A stretch of 64,000 nt of DNA from DZBG01 sp049241565 (GTDB lineage Bacteria > Bdellovibrionota > Bacteriovoracia > Bacteriovoracales > Bacteriovoracaceae), in assembly GCA_049241565.1 (NCBI GenBank), contig JBMLQL010000050.1, forward strand, positions 124,001 through 188,000, read 5' to 3'. The notes under the pieces were generated by a model. It made no database searches. It was not told where the DNA came from and worked only from the letters and a program-made list of their open reading frames with translations. Made by a program: the position numbers and the translations under genes. Each line of letters begins with the position of its first letter. Position 1 is the first letter of the stretch. Positions 33,672 to 43,005 of the stretch are shown in pieces.

Positions 33672-34470
33672 CTCATCTTTTTCTTTAGCCTCAACAAAAT
33701 CAACTTTTTGTTCTGAAAGAAAATCAGCTCCCGCCTTCCGAGAACTTTTAAGAAGACCAGCGAATTTACTCCCACTAAAAAATACTGGTGGAATGCTTGG
33801 GCTCAAAACAGGGGTTTGTTGGTGGCATAGTCGCCTGCAAAGACGATTTAGTTATCTTGCTTATTTCAGACCAGATCTTCCAAGACCATCACTCAAACAA
33901 GTTAAAAAAATTATTCGACTCATTAAGAGGAAAGAAAATATCGTGGTGATTCCTGGTTTTAAAAATCTTGATGAATTTGGCCGGGCCTATGGAAAAGAAA
34001 TCCAGAAATCCCTTAATGCGTGGATGCTGGGAGATAGTGCTTTAAGACAAACATGGATTAAGGGACTGAAAAAGAAAAAAATTAAGACCCATCAAGAATT
34101 TCAAACCTATCTCGAGTCTCTTTACCGCGAGTTCAAATCAAATAATGGATTACTTTTTCAGATTCTAAATTTTAAAGGTGTTTCGGCCCATTCCTGGCTC
34201 ATCACTGATATCCAAAAAGACAATCGAGGGGAATTCATTTTTGAGATAGTGGATAGCAATAGACCACAGTCACCTATACGATTCATCCCCGATTTTATGA
34301 AACTGAATCCTGATATCTCGAAGACGATTCAATACACCTCGTATAATGAAGATGTGAATGCAAATCCTTATAAGCATCCGCTCTTTAAGTATGATGACTT
34401 TTTATCTCTTAGTTTTTTTCAGAAAGAAGAATTGAGACTTAAGATGGCCCTTAGTCATTACTGTAAATGA
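33634..34470 (+). CDS. Exported protein with a possible Cys-His-Asp hydrolase fold
   Basis: A signal peptide (KFFVLFTLLIFSSFSLAS) is followed by about 255 residues. GVCWWHSRLQRR, SAHSWLITDI and FEIVDSNRP occur in that order, the spacing seen for papain- or transglutaminase-like Cys-His-Asp triads. A periplasmic or secreted peptidase-like role is therefore possible, but the family is not recognised. AGGG lies right against the ATG, too close for an ideal ribosome site. The gene begins within the duplicated 55 bp next to the gap, so its upstream region should be read from the left contig. A bidirectional terminator follows the stop directly. Confidence 0.7.
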   Translation: MTKFFVLFTLLIFSSFSLASTKSTFCSERKSAPAFRELLRRPANLLPLKNTGGMLGLKTGVCWWHSRLQRRFSYLAYFRPDLPRPSLKQVKKIIRLIKRKENIVVIPGFKNLDEFGRAYGKEIQKSLNAWMLGDSALRQTWIKGLKKKKIKTHQEFQTYLESLYREFKSNNGLLFQILNFKGVSAHSWLITDIQKDNRGEFIFEIVDSNRPQSPIRFIPDFMKLNPDISKTIQYTSYNEDVNANPYKHPLFKYDDFLSLSFFQKEELRLKMALSHYCK

Positions 34471-34495
34471 AAAAGGCTCCCTAAGGAGCCTTTTT
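34470..34495. terminator. Bidirectional terminator between the exported protein and parB
   Basis: An 11-bp stem (AAAAAGGCTCC, loop CTAA, GGAGCCTTTTT) has A- and T-runs at its ends, so it can end transcription from both convergent genes. Confidence 0.9.
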
Positions 34496-34504
34496 ATCTT
34501 TAAA

Positions 34505-35335
34505 TTAACTTAAAAGTTGCTTCATCATATCCTCGGCTTTGTTTTTCATACGAGGATTTTTCATTTTTTTCTTAAGTTCTTTCATCAACTTATCTACTGA
34601 ATCTTCTTTTTTCTTTTCAGGCTTATCAACTTTGAAATGAGAAAGAAGGCGCTTAAGTTGAAGACGCTTTGTCATTGTTCCATCAAGAATTTTGCCCTTG
34701 ATTTCATTCTTAAGTTCATTGCTCGGTAGTTCTGCCCATTCCAGAAGAACGTATTTCTCTGTATTGAATAGTTTTGCCGCTTCTTTAATTTGCTTTGGTA
34801 GTTTAGCAATACGAAGGCAACGGTGAACTTCTGATTTAGAAATACCAAGAGCTGCTGTGATTTTTCTCTCACTGGCATCAGTCAGTTTCTGGTACCCATA
34901 AATTGAGTCTGCTTGATCAATATAATGAAGGTCTTCGCGAGCTTGGTTTTCAGAGAACTGAATCGCCATTAGCTCTTCCGCTGTTTTATTCTCAAGAATA
35001 AAACATGGAGCTTCAGGTAAATTGATGAGGTTCATCGCGCGGAAACGTCTCTCACCACAGATAAGGACAAACTTGTTTCCTTCACGGTGGAGAACAAGTG
35101 GCTGGATCAATCCATTCACTTTGATGTTTTCAGCAAGCTCATGAAGTGAATCATCATTAAACTTGGTACGAACCTGATCACGAACAACGATATCTTTTAA
35201 AGAGATATTCGCCAGTTGCGCCCCTCTTAAAAGTTTTTGATCATTCATGCGTAAGATACGCTCATCAATTGATGTTGTGATGTCTTTGAAATTTCTTTCT
35301 TTCTTCGATACACGTGCCGCAAATTCCTTGGCCAT
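34505..35335 (-). CDS. parB: ParB/RepB/Spo0J-family partition protein
   Basis: The 276-aa protein has the ParB N-terminal CTPase core: VRTKFNDDSLHELAENIKVN with GLIQPLVL, CGERRFRA and IQFSENQARED. A helix-turn-helix for parS binding follows (ITAALGISKSEVHRCLRIAK). The C-terminus is Lys-rich and differs from the usual dimerisation domain. It is the second gene of a leftward pair with ParA, 37 bp apart. I see no classic parS palindrome nearby. It may be the chromosome system or an accessory pair. Confidence 0.9.
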   Translation of the reverse strand: MAKEFAARVSKKERNFKDITTSIDERILRMNDQKLLRGAQLANISLKDIVVRDQVRTKFNDDSLHELAENIKVNGLIQPLVLHREGNKFVLICGERRFRAMNLINLPEAPCFILENKTAEELMAIQFSENQAREDLHYIDQADSIYGYQKLTDASERKITAALGISKSEVHRCLRIAKLPKQIKEAAKLFNTEKYVLLEWAELPSNELKNEIKGKILDGTMTKRLQLKRLLSHFKVDKPEKKKEDSVDKLMKELKKKMKNPRMKNKAEDMMKQLLS

Positions 35336-35372
35336 GCAAACTCTCCCTATTCTATCGAAAAATATTGAATAA

Positions 35373-36149
35373 CTAGTTAAGACCTAATGAGTTCCAAAGA
35401 TTTTCATAATCTTTTCGTCCCTTGGCCGACTGTCCAAACATGAAAACTGGTTTTTTCATGGCCACAGATTCTTGCATATCAACAAGGTTACGAATCATTG
35501 GAGTCACATTGAACGACTGAGAAAGCTCCTCAAGGCGTTGTCTTTCAATTTTTCTTCTTGGATTAACCATTGAAGGAATAATTGAAAACTCTAACGCAGG
35601 ATTTTCAGTTTCTTTAATGATCTCAAACGTATCCATCAGCTCTTCAAGACCATCAATTGAGTAATCCTGAGCTTGTGTAGGAATAAGAATAAGATTTGAG
35701 GCAACCAGTGACATGATCAATTCATCACCAAGCATTGGTGGAGTATCAATGACAACATAATCAAATTGCTCTTCAAGAGATTTAAGTCTGATTTTGAGAA
35801 GTCTTTCTTTTCGACCAGCATTTTTACGAACTTCTGATTCTGAAAGAATGAGGAGCTTAGCAAGATTGGCCATGTGACGAGAAGAAGGAATGAGTTTGAT
35901 GTTAGAGTAGAAATCGGCTTTGCCTTCGACCTCAACAACCACATCTTCAACCCCAACATCCCCGATGAGCCATTCAGGAATTAAAGTTCTCTGGATGTTC
36001 ACTCCAAGAGTTGAACTAAGATTGGCCTGTGAATCTAAGTCAATAGCGAGTACGCGATGACCAAGGTTAGCAAGATGACAAACCAGCTGAAAACACTGCA
36101 TGGTTTTACCAACGCCGCCCTTATTATTACCTACCGTGATAATTTTCAT
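35373..36149 (-). CDS. parA: ParA-family partition ATPase
   Basis: The 259-aa protein is a deviant-Walker ATPase: NNKGGVGKTMQCFQL, then VLAIDLDSQANLSSTL and VVIDTPPMLGDELI. ParA dimers bind DNA non-specifically and are removed by ParB, moving chromosomes or other cargo. I start at the ATG at 36149, which has a GGAG seven bases upstream and begins directly with MKIITVGNNKGG; a longer reading from 36269 adds 40 unlikely residues. It is divergent from nadA across 178 bp. Confidence 0.92.
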   Translation of the reverse strand: MKIITVGNNKGGVGKTMQCFQLVCHLANLGHRVLAIDLDSQANLSSTLGVNIQRTLIPEWLIGDVGVEDVVVEVEGKADFYSNIKLIPSSRHMANLAKLLILSESEVRKNAGRKERLLKIRLKSLEEQFDYVVIDTPPMLGDELIMSLVASNLILIPTQAQDYSIDGLEELMDTFEIIKETENPALEFSIIPSMVNPRRKIERQRLEELSQSFNVTPMIRNLVDMQESVAMKKPVFMFGQSAKGRKDYENLWNSLGLN

Positions 36150-36327
36150 ATCTCCGTCCTCCCGACTGAGTGCCCCGTTAATTGGTCCTATTGCTTTAAG
36201 TCTAAAAAAGCTATCACGCTTCGTCAAAGGTCTAAGTGAATAAAAACAAAAACTTTCTGCGCCGAACAAGACTTGCCCCTACGGGCCTCTTAGGGTAAAT
36301 TTCAGGCATCTTTACCGGAGACCGACA

Positions 36328-37440
36328 ATGATCGACATCTATGGGGACCTTGAGTCCGCAGAACATCTACCTAAAGTGACTGAAGAAGAACTCACTGATG
36401 AGCAGGTGAATCTTGAACTTGCTCAAATCCGTGCTGAACTAGGAAGCAGAGTTGTTGTTCTTGGACATCACTACCAACAAGACGATGTGATCGCTCTGGC
36501 CGATATCACTGGGGACTCTCTGGAGCTTGCTAAAAAAGCAGCTCAGCTTACTGATCCTGAATATATTATTTTTTGTGGCGTGCATTTCATGGCCGAAACA
36601 GCTGATATGCTCACTGACGATTCTAAAAAAGTTATTCTTCCCGATCTACGAGCGGGCTGCTCAATGGCCGATATGGCCAATCGTCGCGAGATCGATGTGG
36701 CCTGGAAATACCTGACTGATTCGACCAAGGATAAGATTGTTCCTATTACCTATATTAATTGCTCGGCGGCCCTTAAATCATTCGTGGGTGAGAACAATGG
36801 ATCAATTTGTACTTCATCTAATGCTGAAAAAGTTATTACATGGGGTCTTTCTCAAGGTGAAAAACTTCTTTTCTTCCCTGATCAACATTTAGGGCGGAAT
36901 ACCTGCTTCAAATTAGGTATCCCTCTTGAAGAGATGGTGGTCTATGATCCACGACAAAGATTTGGAGGACTGACTCCCGAGCAAATTCAAAAAGCAAAAG
37001 TTATTCTCTGGTATGGTTTTTGTTCAGTTCATCAAGGTTTTACTAAAGAGCATATTCAAATGTGGAGACAAAAAGAACCAGACAGAACTCTTATCGTTCA
37101 CCCTGAATGTAATTTTGAAGTCACTCAAGGCGCTGATCTTGCAGGATCAACTTCTTATATCATCAACCACATTAAAGCTGCTCCCGCTGGTTCAAAATTT
37201 GCGGTAGGAACAGAAATAAACTTAGTAAACAGATTGGCGAAGCAATTCCCTCATCTCGACATTGTGTCTCTCTCTCCCTATCAGTGTCTTTGTACGACAA
37301 TGTATCGTATTCGACCTCGCTGGCTTCTAGAAAGTTTCCGGGCCATTAAACGCGGCGATGCTATTAATGTTATTAAAGTCGATGCACAGACGACAAAGTT
37401 TGCTCTCAAAGCACTAGAGCAGATGCTGAAAATTTCTTAG
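36328..37440 (+). CDS. nadA: Quinolinate synthase NadA
   Basis: NadA condenses iminoaspartate with dihydroxyacetone phosphate to quinolinate in NAD synthesis, using an oxygen-sensitive [4Fe-4S] cluster. The protein (370 aa, the longer class) has GHHYQQDDVIALAD and candidate cluster cysteines Cys111 (LRAGCSMAD), Cys232 (GFCSVH) and Cys320 or Cys322 (CLC). It is followed 9 bp later by a NifS-type desulfurase. No nadB is in the window. Confidence 0.97.
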   Translation: MIDIYGDLESAEHLPKVTEEELTDEQVNLELAQIRAELGSRVVVLGHHYQQDDVIALADITGDSLELAKKAAQLTDPEYIIFCGVHFMAETADMLTDDSKKVILPDLRAGCSMADMANRREIDVAWKYLTDSTKDKIVPITYINCSAALKSFVGENNGSICTSSNAEKVITWGLSQGEKLLFFPDQHLGRNTCFKLGIPLEEMVVYDPRQRFGGLTPEQIQKAKVILWYGFCSVHQGFTKEHIQMWRQKEPDRTLIVHPECNFEVTQGADLAGSTSYIINHIKAAPAGSKFAVGTEINLVNRLAKQFPHLDIVSLSPYQCLCTTMYRIRPRWLLESFRAIKRGDAINVIKVDAQTTKFALKALEQMLKIS

Positions 37441-37449
37441 AGGTTAATC

Positions 37450-38610
37450 ATGATTTATGCTGATTATAATGGCTCAAGTCCTCTTATCCCTGAGGTTGTC
37501 CAATATTTAGAAAGGAGATTACGCTCACATCTTTTTGCCAACCCGAATGCAATTCATTCGATGGGACAAAAAATTAATACAGGTATTGAAAAATGCCGTG
37601 AGATCATTGCAGAAGTAGTAGAGTGTCATCCTGATCAACTTATCTTCACATCCGGTTCATCTGAAGGAATCTCTACCGTTTTCCATTCAGTGCTTAATCT
37701 TAAAGATGAAAAGAAGAAAAAGATTCTTATTTCTCCTATCGAACACTCAGCGGTGATCAATACTGCCCTCTACTATAAAGAGGAGTGGAATTATGAACTT
37801 CTCTTCACTCCAATTAATTCTCAAGGTGAAGTGGATTTCTCCCAAACTCAAGAGTTGATAAACAAGCATCAGCAGGACCTCGCTATGATTTGTGTAATGA
37901 GTGCTAATAATGAAACGGGAGTGATCCAGCCCATTGATAAAATAGCAACTCTGGCCCAGAAATTAAATATTCCCTTTTTCTCTGACACTACTCAGACTAT
38001 TGGTAAACACGAATTTCATTTTGAAAAATCTGGAATTGATTATGGTGTTCTCAGCTCCCACAAATTAGGAGCACTTGTTGGCGCAGGATTTATTATTGCA
38101 AAAAATCCTGTCACTATTAAGCCCCTTGTTTTTGGCGGCGGACAAGAGCGTGGACTTCGCGGTGGAACACAAAACTATATTGCCATTGAAACTATGGCCA
38201 TTGCTCTTAAAGTTTTTGACGAGCAAAGAAGTTTACTCACCAAACTTAAATCAAGACGTGAATACTTTGAAACCCAACTCAAAGAATTATGTCCAGAAGT
38301 GGTGATATTTGGGGATAAGGCCCATCGTCTTGCAGGAACGACTCTTCTTTCATTCCCTGGGATTCACGGCCAGGCGGTCCAGATTGAGCTTGAGTCACAT
38401 GATATTTTTGCAACAACATCAGCTGCTTGCTCAGATAACCAACCAGAAACCTCAAAAGTTTTAAAAAGTATGAATGTCCCTGATGATATTGGAAGGGGGG
38501 TGATTAGACTTTCATTGAGTTTAAATTCAAAAGATGAGGATTACTCGTCTATTTTAACTGCTCTTCTGTCTGCTTTTAAAAAACTTACGAAAATACGAAC
38601 TTCATTCTAA
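37450..38610 (+). CDS. NifS/IscS-family cysteine desulfurase
   Basis: This PLP enzyme takes sulfur from cysteine for Fe-S cluster building. The 386-aa protein has the PLP Lys205 (SSHKLGA), Asp179 (FFSDTTQT), His99 (SPIEHSA) and the mobile sulfur-carrying Cys327 (TSAACSDNQ), so it looks fully active. Co-transcription with nadA (9-bp spacing) points to maturation of the NadA cluster, as known for the NifS encoded beside nad genes in Bacillus. Its 3' end overlaps the convergent PLD-like gene by 9 bp. Confidence 0.92.
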   Translation: MIYADYNGSSPLIPEVVQYLERRLRSHLFANPNAIHSMGQKINTGIEKCREIIAEVVECHPDQLIFTSGSSEGISTVFHSVLNLKDEKKKKILISPIEHSAVINTALYYKEEWNYELLFTPINSQGEVDFSQTQELINKHQQDLAMICVMSANNETGVIQPIDKIATLAQKLNIPFFSDTTQTIGKHEFHFEKSGIDYGVLSSHKLGALVGAGFIIAKNPVTIKPLVFGGGQERGLRGGTQNYIAIETMAIALKVFDEQRSLLTKLKSRREYFETQLKELCPEVVIFGDKAHRLAGTTLLSFPGIHGQAVQIELESHDIFATTSAACSDNQPETSKVLKSMNVPDDIGRGVIRLSLSLNSKDEDYSSILTALLSAFKKLTKIRTSF

Positions 38611-40083
38611 AAGACTGGACATCAATTTGATGGCCTTTGGGTCTTTAGTAAAGAATCCTATTTCAGTTGGATTCTTAAGTCCTGTGTCTGTAAAATTGGC
38701 AGAAGTGATAAAAGCTTCCCCTCCGTCTCTGATAATAAATTTACTATGGGTTTCAACTTTTTCTCGATTCTCGACTAAAAGCTCAATTCCTAGATTTATA
38801 ATTTTCTTCTTGAGCTGCACGGAAACATCCATCCCTATACGAAGTCTGATCGGAATTTTTTTGAATCTCATTTCTTCCAAAAGATCAAGAAAAACACCTT
38901 CTTTGAATACGTGTGTATGAATTTCTATCTTTTCTTTGGCCGCAAGCATCCAACTTCTAAGTTCACTTAAAACATCCGTAGATTCAAATGAGATTACTGA
39001 GCGCTGAAAATCTATTTTTTTTTCCGAAAGATTTTCACAAGCTGCCTGGACTAAGGCCATCTCCCGTTTTCTTAACCTCTTACCATGATTTCTTTCCTCA
39101 ATAAGACATCGACTCCATTTGACTTCCTCTTGGCATAATCTCTTTTTGTATTTACTCAGCTCATAGAGAATGTTCAAAACACTATTTTTTTCAGTCGTTA
39201 TAAATCCAATATCATGCAATACAGTGTGATCCTGGACTTTAAACCAATTTGGTGAAATCCAAATAAGCTGATCCGGATTTGAATTCGCAGAATCTAAAAA
39301 TAGCACTCCTTTGAAGTGGAAACTATAAGGCCGAGATGGAGTTCTCGGGACAAGATTAAACTGAATTTCTGGTCTTAGTTTTTCTGCAATTGGAATAAAC
39401 CCTTCCTTCATTGAGTTGAGCTGATGATCTAAGTAAACTTCTATTTTAATATTCTTAGAAGCAGCTATTTCTTTTAATTCTTCTAATGAATGAAATGATG
39501 CTGTCATTCCTGCAATAATGATTCTTTTATAATCCTTTTCTTTTGCTATTTTTAGAGTCTGAGAAACAATATCGCTCTCAGGCATTTTCCACCATATTGT
39601 TTTTGATGGACTTAACGGCGCGACATCTGAAAATTTTATTTCCTTAGATAATAAATCTACATTTACGGGAACATGACATGATGATTTGGATTTGAATTTC
39701 TTCTTGATCCATTTATCAAAAAGATGTGGTGTACTCATGATATATGGCCATCTGATTTGGCAAGAGGGACGATTCAAACATTCACTGTAGAACCTATTCT
39801 TTGCCCCACCCACCATGCGTCCCATACGCCATTTATTGGCCCCAACAAGAAGAGAAATAGAAGAAAAACTTAGTTTATTACTTATTCTATTAATATGTCC
39901 CGTACAAGAGTATGTTGGATCAATATAACTAGGTGGAGTGTAATTAAAATCAACTAATTCAATTCTCTCTTCTGAATCTTCATAAAAAAGTTGAGAGATC
40001 TCCCCATCAGAGTAGCAAACGACACCTGCTTTTGCAGATGCTATTATTAAAACGGAGAAGAAAACTATTTTAACAAAAACCAT
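38602..40083 (-). CDS. Exported phospholipase-D-fold protein of the RT operon
   Basis: A signal peptide (VFFSVLIIASAKAG) precedes two PLD-like halves in the 493-aa product. The C-terminal one has a full HxKx4D motif, HSKFIIRD, followed by ITSANFTDTG and NPTEIGF. The N-terminal one is degenerate: SFHFKGVLFLD has five rather than four residues before the Asp, followed by IWISPNWF. PLD-fold enzymes are phospholipases or nucleases; here the signal peptide places it outside the cytoplasm. It is the third gene of the leftward RT operon and overlaps the membrane-protein gene by 19 bp. The N-terminal 180 residues are not recognised. Confidence 0.82.
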   Translation of the reverse strand: MVFVKIVFFSVLIIASAKAGVVCYSDGEISQLFYEDSEERIELVDFNYTPPSYIDPTYSCTGHINRISNKLSFSSISLLVGANKWRMGRMVGGAKNRFYSECLNRPSCQIRWPYIMSTPHLFDKWIKKKFKSKSSCHVPVNVDLLSKEIKFSDVAPLSPSKTIWWKMPESDIVSQTLKIAKEKDYKRIIIAGMTASFHSLEELKEIAASKNIKIEVYLDHQLNSMKEGFIPIAEKLRPEIQFNLVPRTPSRPYSFHFKGVLFLDSANSNPDQLIWISPNWFKVQDHTVLHDIGFITTEKNSVLNILYELSKYKKRLCQEEVKWSRCLIEERNHGKRLRKREMALVQAACENLSEKKIDFQRSVISFESTDVLSELRSWMLAAKEKIEIHTHVFKEGVFLDLLEEMRFKKIPIRLRIGMDVSVQLKKKIINLGIELLVENREKVETHSKFIIRDGGEAFITSANFTDTGLKNPTEIGFFTKDPKAIKLMSSLLE

Positions 40084-41744
40084 GACTGTCTCATTTTATT
40101 TAGAATTTCTTCTGAATTATTTAAAATAATGACGTAAATTTCTTTATTATTTTTAATTAATCGAACTAAAGGATAATAACCAAGATGTCCTAAAAATCCG
40201 GCGAGAATAATTCTATCGGTTCTGGAATTGGCCAGCACCTTTTCTTGTACCGCTTTATCAGATGTGCTTACCACCTTTAAAGAATAGGCATATTCCTTAA
40301 AGTCAATGGCTTCAGGAACTTGAACTTCATGAATATCATCAATCTCATCAAATCGAAGATATTTAGAAATCATATTCTTGTCTTTTAAGGGGATAATAAG
40401 TTCAGAGCGATTTAAATATGATCCTATTTCAAGAATTCTATTCTTGACCTTAGGTCTTATTTTTAAAACTTTATCCCCACTATTTGGTATCAGGAAAGTG
40501 GGTTTAATCTTTTTCTGAGATAAATAAAACAAATTAAAAGCGAGTAACAACCTTATTATGACCAAGAGTTCCCTGGACATAAAATGAATACCATAACTTC
40601 CAATCATAATCGCTACAAGCCATTTTTCTTTTTTCGAAAAGTTTAACTCCAACGTTTGTGCTTCTATATACAAGAAACATAGTAATACATAACTCGTGAT
40701 CTCAAAAAGCATTTGATAAACGAGAGGAGATCTAAGTTGTATAAAGCGAAACCATGGTAAAGCAATCAGTAAAAGACTGAGGCAAGTAATGACAAAGGAA
40801 ATCTTTCGAATCTCCTTTTTTCTTTTTTGAGTTAGAAGAAGTCTCTTTTTCCATTTTAAAGCATCAAGCTGGAATGATCTCCATGGACGTAGTGCCCAAC
40901 GCTGAATAATAAAAAAAACACAAACTGTCCCTAAGAAATAGGATATTGAGTAATTGGTCTTTTCTTGAAAAATTTCTTTTACAATAAAATAGGGAATTAT
41001 TCCTAAGACAAACCACCCAATTGTACCTTGAGAAAATATTTTTAAAGTAATTCTTTTCCCAATCACCTTTGAGTTAAACCATTTCATTTTTTTTATTTCA
41101 AACACTTTTTTTAAAAACATTAATTCAGGAACAAGTCCACCTACTGACCAAATTAAAAGTATTGCGGCAAAGGCACGTCCCCCTGATAAAACAGAATAAG
41201 TACCAATACTAATTAAAGAACAAATCACCATAGTCATTGGATAAACCATCTGTGAAAAATACGGTCTCAGACGCGTACTATAAGGTAACGTCCAAAGAGA
41301 TAGGATTTGTTTAATGACGATACTACTTCCCTTAAAAAGTAAAAACCAACTTACCCAAGGGTGATTTTCAATTGTATTAATGAGCTCATCCTTTAGAAGG
41401 TAGAAGGCCCCCAATTGGCATAACAAAAGCCAAACAATACTTTTAGAAAAACGAAGTGAAGCATAACCTTTAGTGAGAAGAAATCGTTCACAATGAAAAA
41501 GAATATCAACAAAATGACTGACAAGAAGAATTGAAAGAGGGACAACCCATAATGCCGAAAGGCTTGTTGGGACAAGTGAAAAACTTAAAAAACCGATCTC
41601 TATGATTTCCCAAAGAAATCGCCATCCCTTTCGATAAGCAAAACCTTTATTTCTTATGAGAAAATAATTATTAAAAAGACCATTTGGAGGGACGACTTTT
41701 TTAAATTTAAAAAAAATATTGGCCTTTTCCGCAATACTAGACAT
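40065..41744 (-). CDS. Polytopic membrane protein of the RT operon, 559 aa
   Basis: About ten hydrophobic segments fill residues ~45-435, separated by short basic loops (RPWRSFQLDALKWKKR; LLLTQKRKKEIRK). A C-terminal soluble domain of roughly 110 residues follows, containing RTDRIILAGFLGHLGYYPLV with IYVIILNNSEEIL, which resembles the first strands of an alpha/beta or PLD-like fold. No family is recognised. The gene overlaps the RT gene by 8 bp and the PLD gene by 19 bp, so the three products are made together. AAGG lies seven bases before the ATG. Confidence 0.75.
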   Translation of the reverse strand: MSSIAEKANIFFKFKKVVPPNGLFNNYFLIRNKGFAYRKGWRFLWEIIEIGFLSFSLVPTSLSALWVVPLSILLVSHFVDILFHCERFLLTKGYASLRFSKSIVWLLLCQLGAFYLLKDELINTIENHPWVSWFLLFKGSSIVIKQILSLWTLPYSTRLRPYFSQMVYPMTMVICSLISIGTYSVLSGGRAFAAILLIWSVGGLVPELMFLKKVFEIKKMKWFNSKVIGKRITLKIFSQGTIGWFVLGIIPYFIVKEIFQEKTNYSISYFLGTVCVFFIIQRWALRPWRSFQLDALKWKKRLLLTQKRKKEIRKISFVITCLSLLLIALPWFRFIQLRSPLVYQMLFEITSYVLLCFLYIEAQTLELNFSKKEKWLVAIMIGSYGIHFMSRELLVIIRLLLAFNLFYLSQKKIKPTFLIPNSGDKVLKIRPKVKNRILEIGSYLNRSELIIPLKDKNMISKYLRFDEIDDIHEVQVPEAIDFKEYAYSLKVVSTSDKAVQEKVLANSRTDRIILAGFLGHLGYYPLVRLIKNNKEIYVIILNNSEEILNKMRQSWFLLK

Positions 41745-43005
41745 GGGGTAGCCTTTCTAATTTCACTGCATACTTCCGACGCTGAAGATTCAGAGATGGA
41801 AGTTTATGCTTCCTGATAATTTTCCACGATTCTTTCTTTTTGATATTCTTTTTTAATAGGAAATGGACAATCTGCTCTCTTACCCAAGAATCAATTTGCT
41901 TTAACCTTAAGTCGCCATCTTTAAGATGAAGTAATTTAAGCAGAAGAGGGTTGTTCTTCATTAGCAATTCATTTCTTACTTCTTTGAGCCAAATATCTAA
42001 AACGTCTTGATTGTTATCAACTAAGATTTTCCATTGTTCAGACTTATGCCATATTTTATGTAATTGAATCTTAAATTTTGTTTTGAAGCTTTTTATCTCT
42101 ACTCTATCGGCAATAAAATAGCCTCTATTATCCAGCAGATTACCAAGCCATTTTATTCTTTCATCTTTTTTAAATTCAAAATCAATCGCTTTTTTGTTTT
42201 TCACTTCAAGAGAATGCTCACGGCAATAAACTTCGAGCTGTTGAGTGAGACTATTAATGAGTGCTCGGTCTGGCCCAATCCAGATAATATCATCGCCATA
42301 TCGGCCATAAAAGATATTCTCCTTTTCTTGTAATTCATCCATCTCTTTATCAAATTTGGAAAGATAGAGATTTTCAAAAAGAGGAACAAGTGGTGTTCCC
42401 GCAGGAATCCCTTGGGACATTGTGATTATTTCTTTATTTTCATTTTGAATGGGCCAGCGAAGTGTCTTTTTAAGAAGAAAAATTGCCGACTCATCTTTGA
42501 GAAGTTCTTCATAAGTACTCGTAAGAATACTTTCTAGTTTGTTAATATCAATGCTATCACCATATTTCGATACATCTCTTTGTGATACATATAAAGATTT
42601 ATCTCTATTTTTGTAGAGAAATTTCCTAATACTAAGCCCTGCTGTTAGAGGTCCTCTTCCGCTTCTGAATGAATAGAGTGAATCTGATAAAGTAGGCTCG
42701 GTTATTTTTGTGAGGTATTCTCTTAAACATCCTACAAGGATTCGATCCCAATTGTTCGGGACATAAATAACTCTTTTCTTGGGCCCTTTAATGAGCTCTG
42801 TTTTTAAGAGGTAAGAAAATTCATAATCAGATTTTCTAATTCTCTCGCCAAGAAATTTTTTTACATCATGATAGTGGGATAGAAACCATGAAGAAGGTGG
42901 CCCTTCTCTTAATTCTCTTTTAGTTACACCTGACTTACGTAGGCGAAACCAGTATCTTTGATACTCGGATTCCAACAGCCTTGGAAAATCTTTTAAAAAG
43001 GACAT
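41737..43005 (-). CDS. Stand-alone reverse transcriptase, unassigned group
   Basis: The 422-aa protein has the RT palm motifs: RVIYVPNNWDRI (residues 78-89), SFRSGRGPLTAG (112-123), motif A RDVSKYGDSID (catalytic Asp144), motif B GIPAGTPLVPLFENLYL (199-215) and the catalytic YGDD box (236-239), then LGNLLDNRGYF. Motif B has PAG where group II and many other RTs have PQG. The DGR-type SQ and the retron VTG are not seen, and no maturase or endonuclease domain follows. The C-terminal ~120 residues are basic and helical. A Shine-Dalgarno (AAGGA) precedes the ATG. It leads a tightly overlapping operon with a membrane protein and an exported PLD protein. The 205-bp upstream region has a small GCCAT-ATGGC hairpin (43026-43041) but no convincing msr-msd. 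Confidence 0.9.
   Translation of the reverse strand: MSFLKDFPRLLESEYQRYWFRLRKSGVTKRELREGPPSSWFLSHYHDVKKFLGERIRKSDYEFSYLLKTELIKGPKKRVIYVPNNWDRILVGCLREYLTKITEPTLSDSLYSFRSGRGPLTAGLSIRKFLYKNRDKSLYVSQRDVSKYGDSIDINKLESILTSTYEELLKDESAIFLLKKTLRWPIQNENKEIITMSQGIPAGTPLVPLFENLYLSKFDKEMDELQEKENIFYGRYGDDIIWIGPDRALINSLTQQLEVYCREHSLEVKNKKAIDFEFKKDERIKWLGNLLDNRGYFIADRVEIKSFKTKFKIQLHKIWHKSEQWKILVDNNQDVLDIWLKEVRNELLMKNNPLLLKLLHLKDGDLRLKQIDSWVREQIVHFLLKKNIKKKESWKIIRKHKLPSLNLQRRKYAVKLERLPHV

Noticed and set aside
34505..36327. A parS centromere near parA-parB
   Set aside because: No TGTTTCACGTGAAACA-like palindrome was found in the pair or in the 178 bp before nadA.
41737..43005. Group II intron maturase
   Set aside because: No maturase or endonuclease domain follows the RT core, and no domain V-like hairpin was noticed in the flanks.
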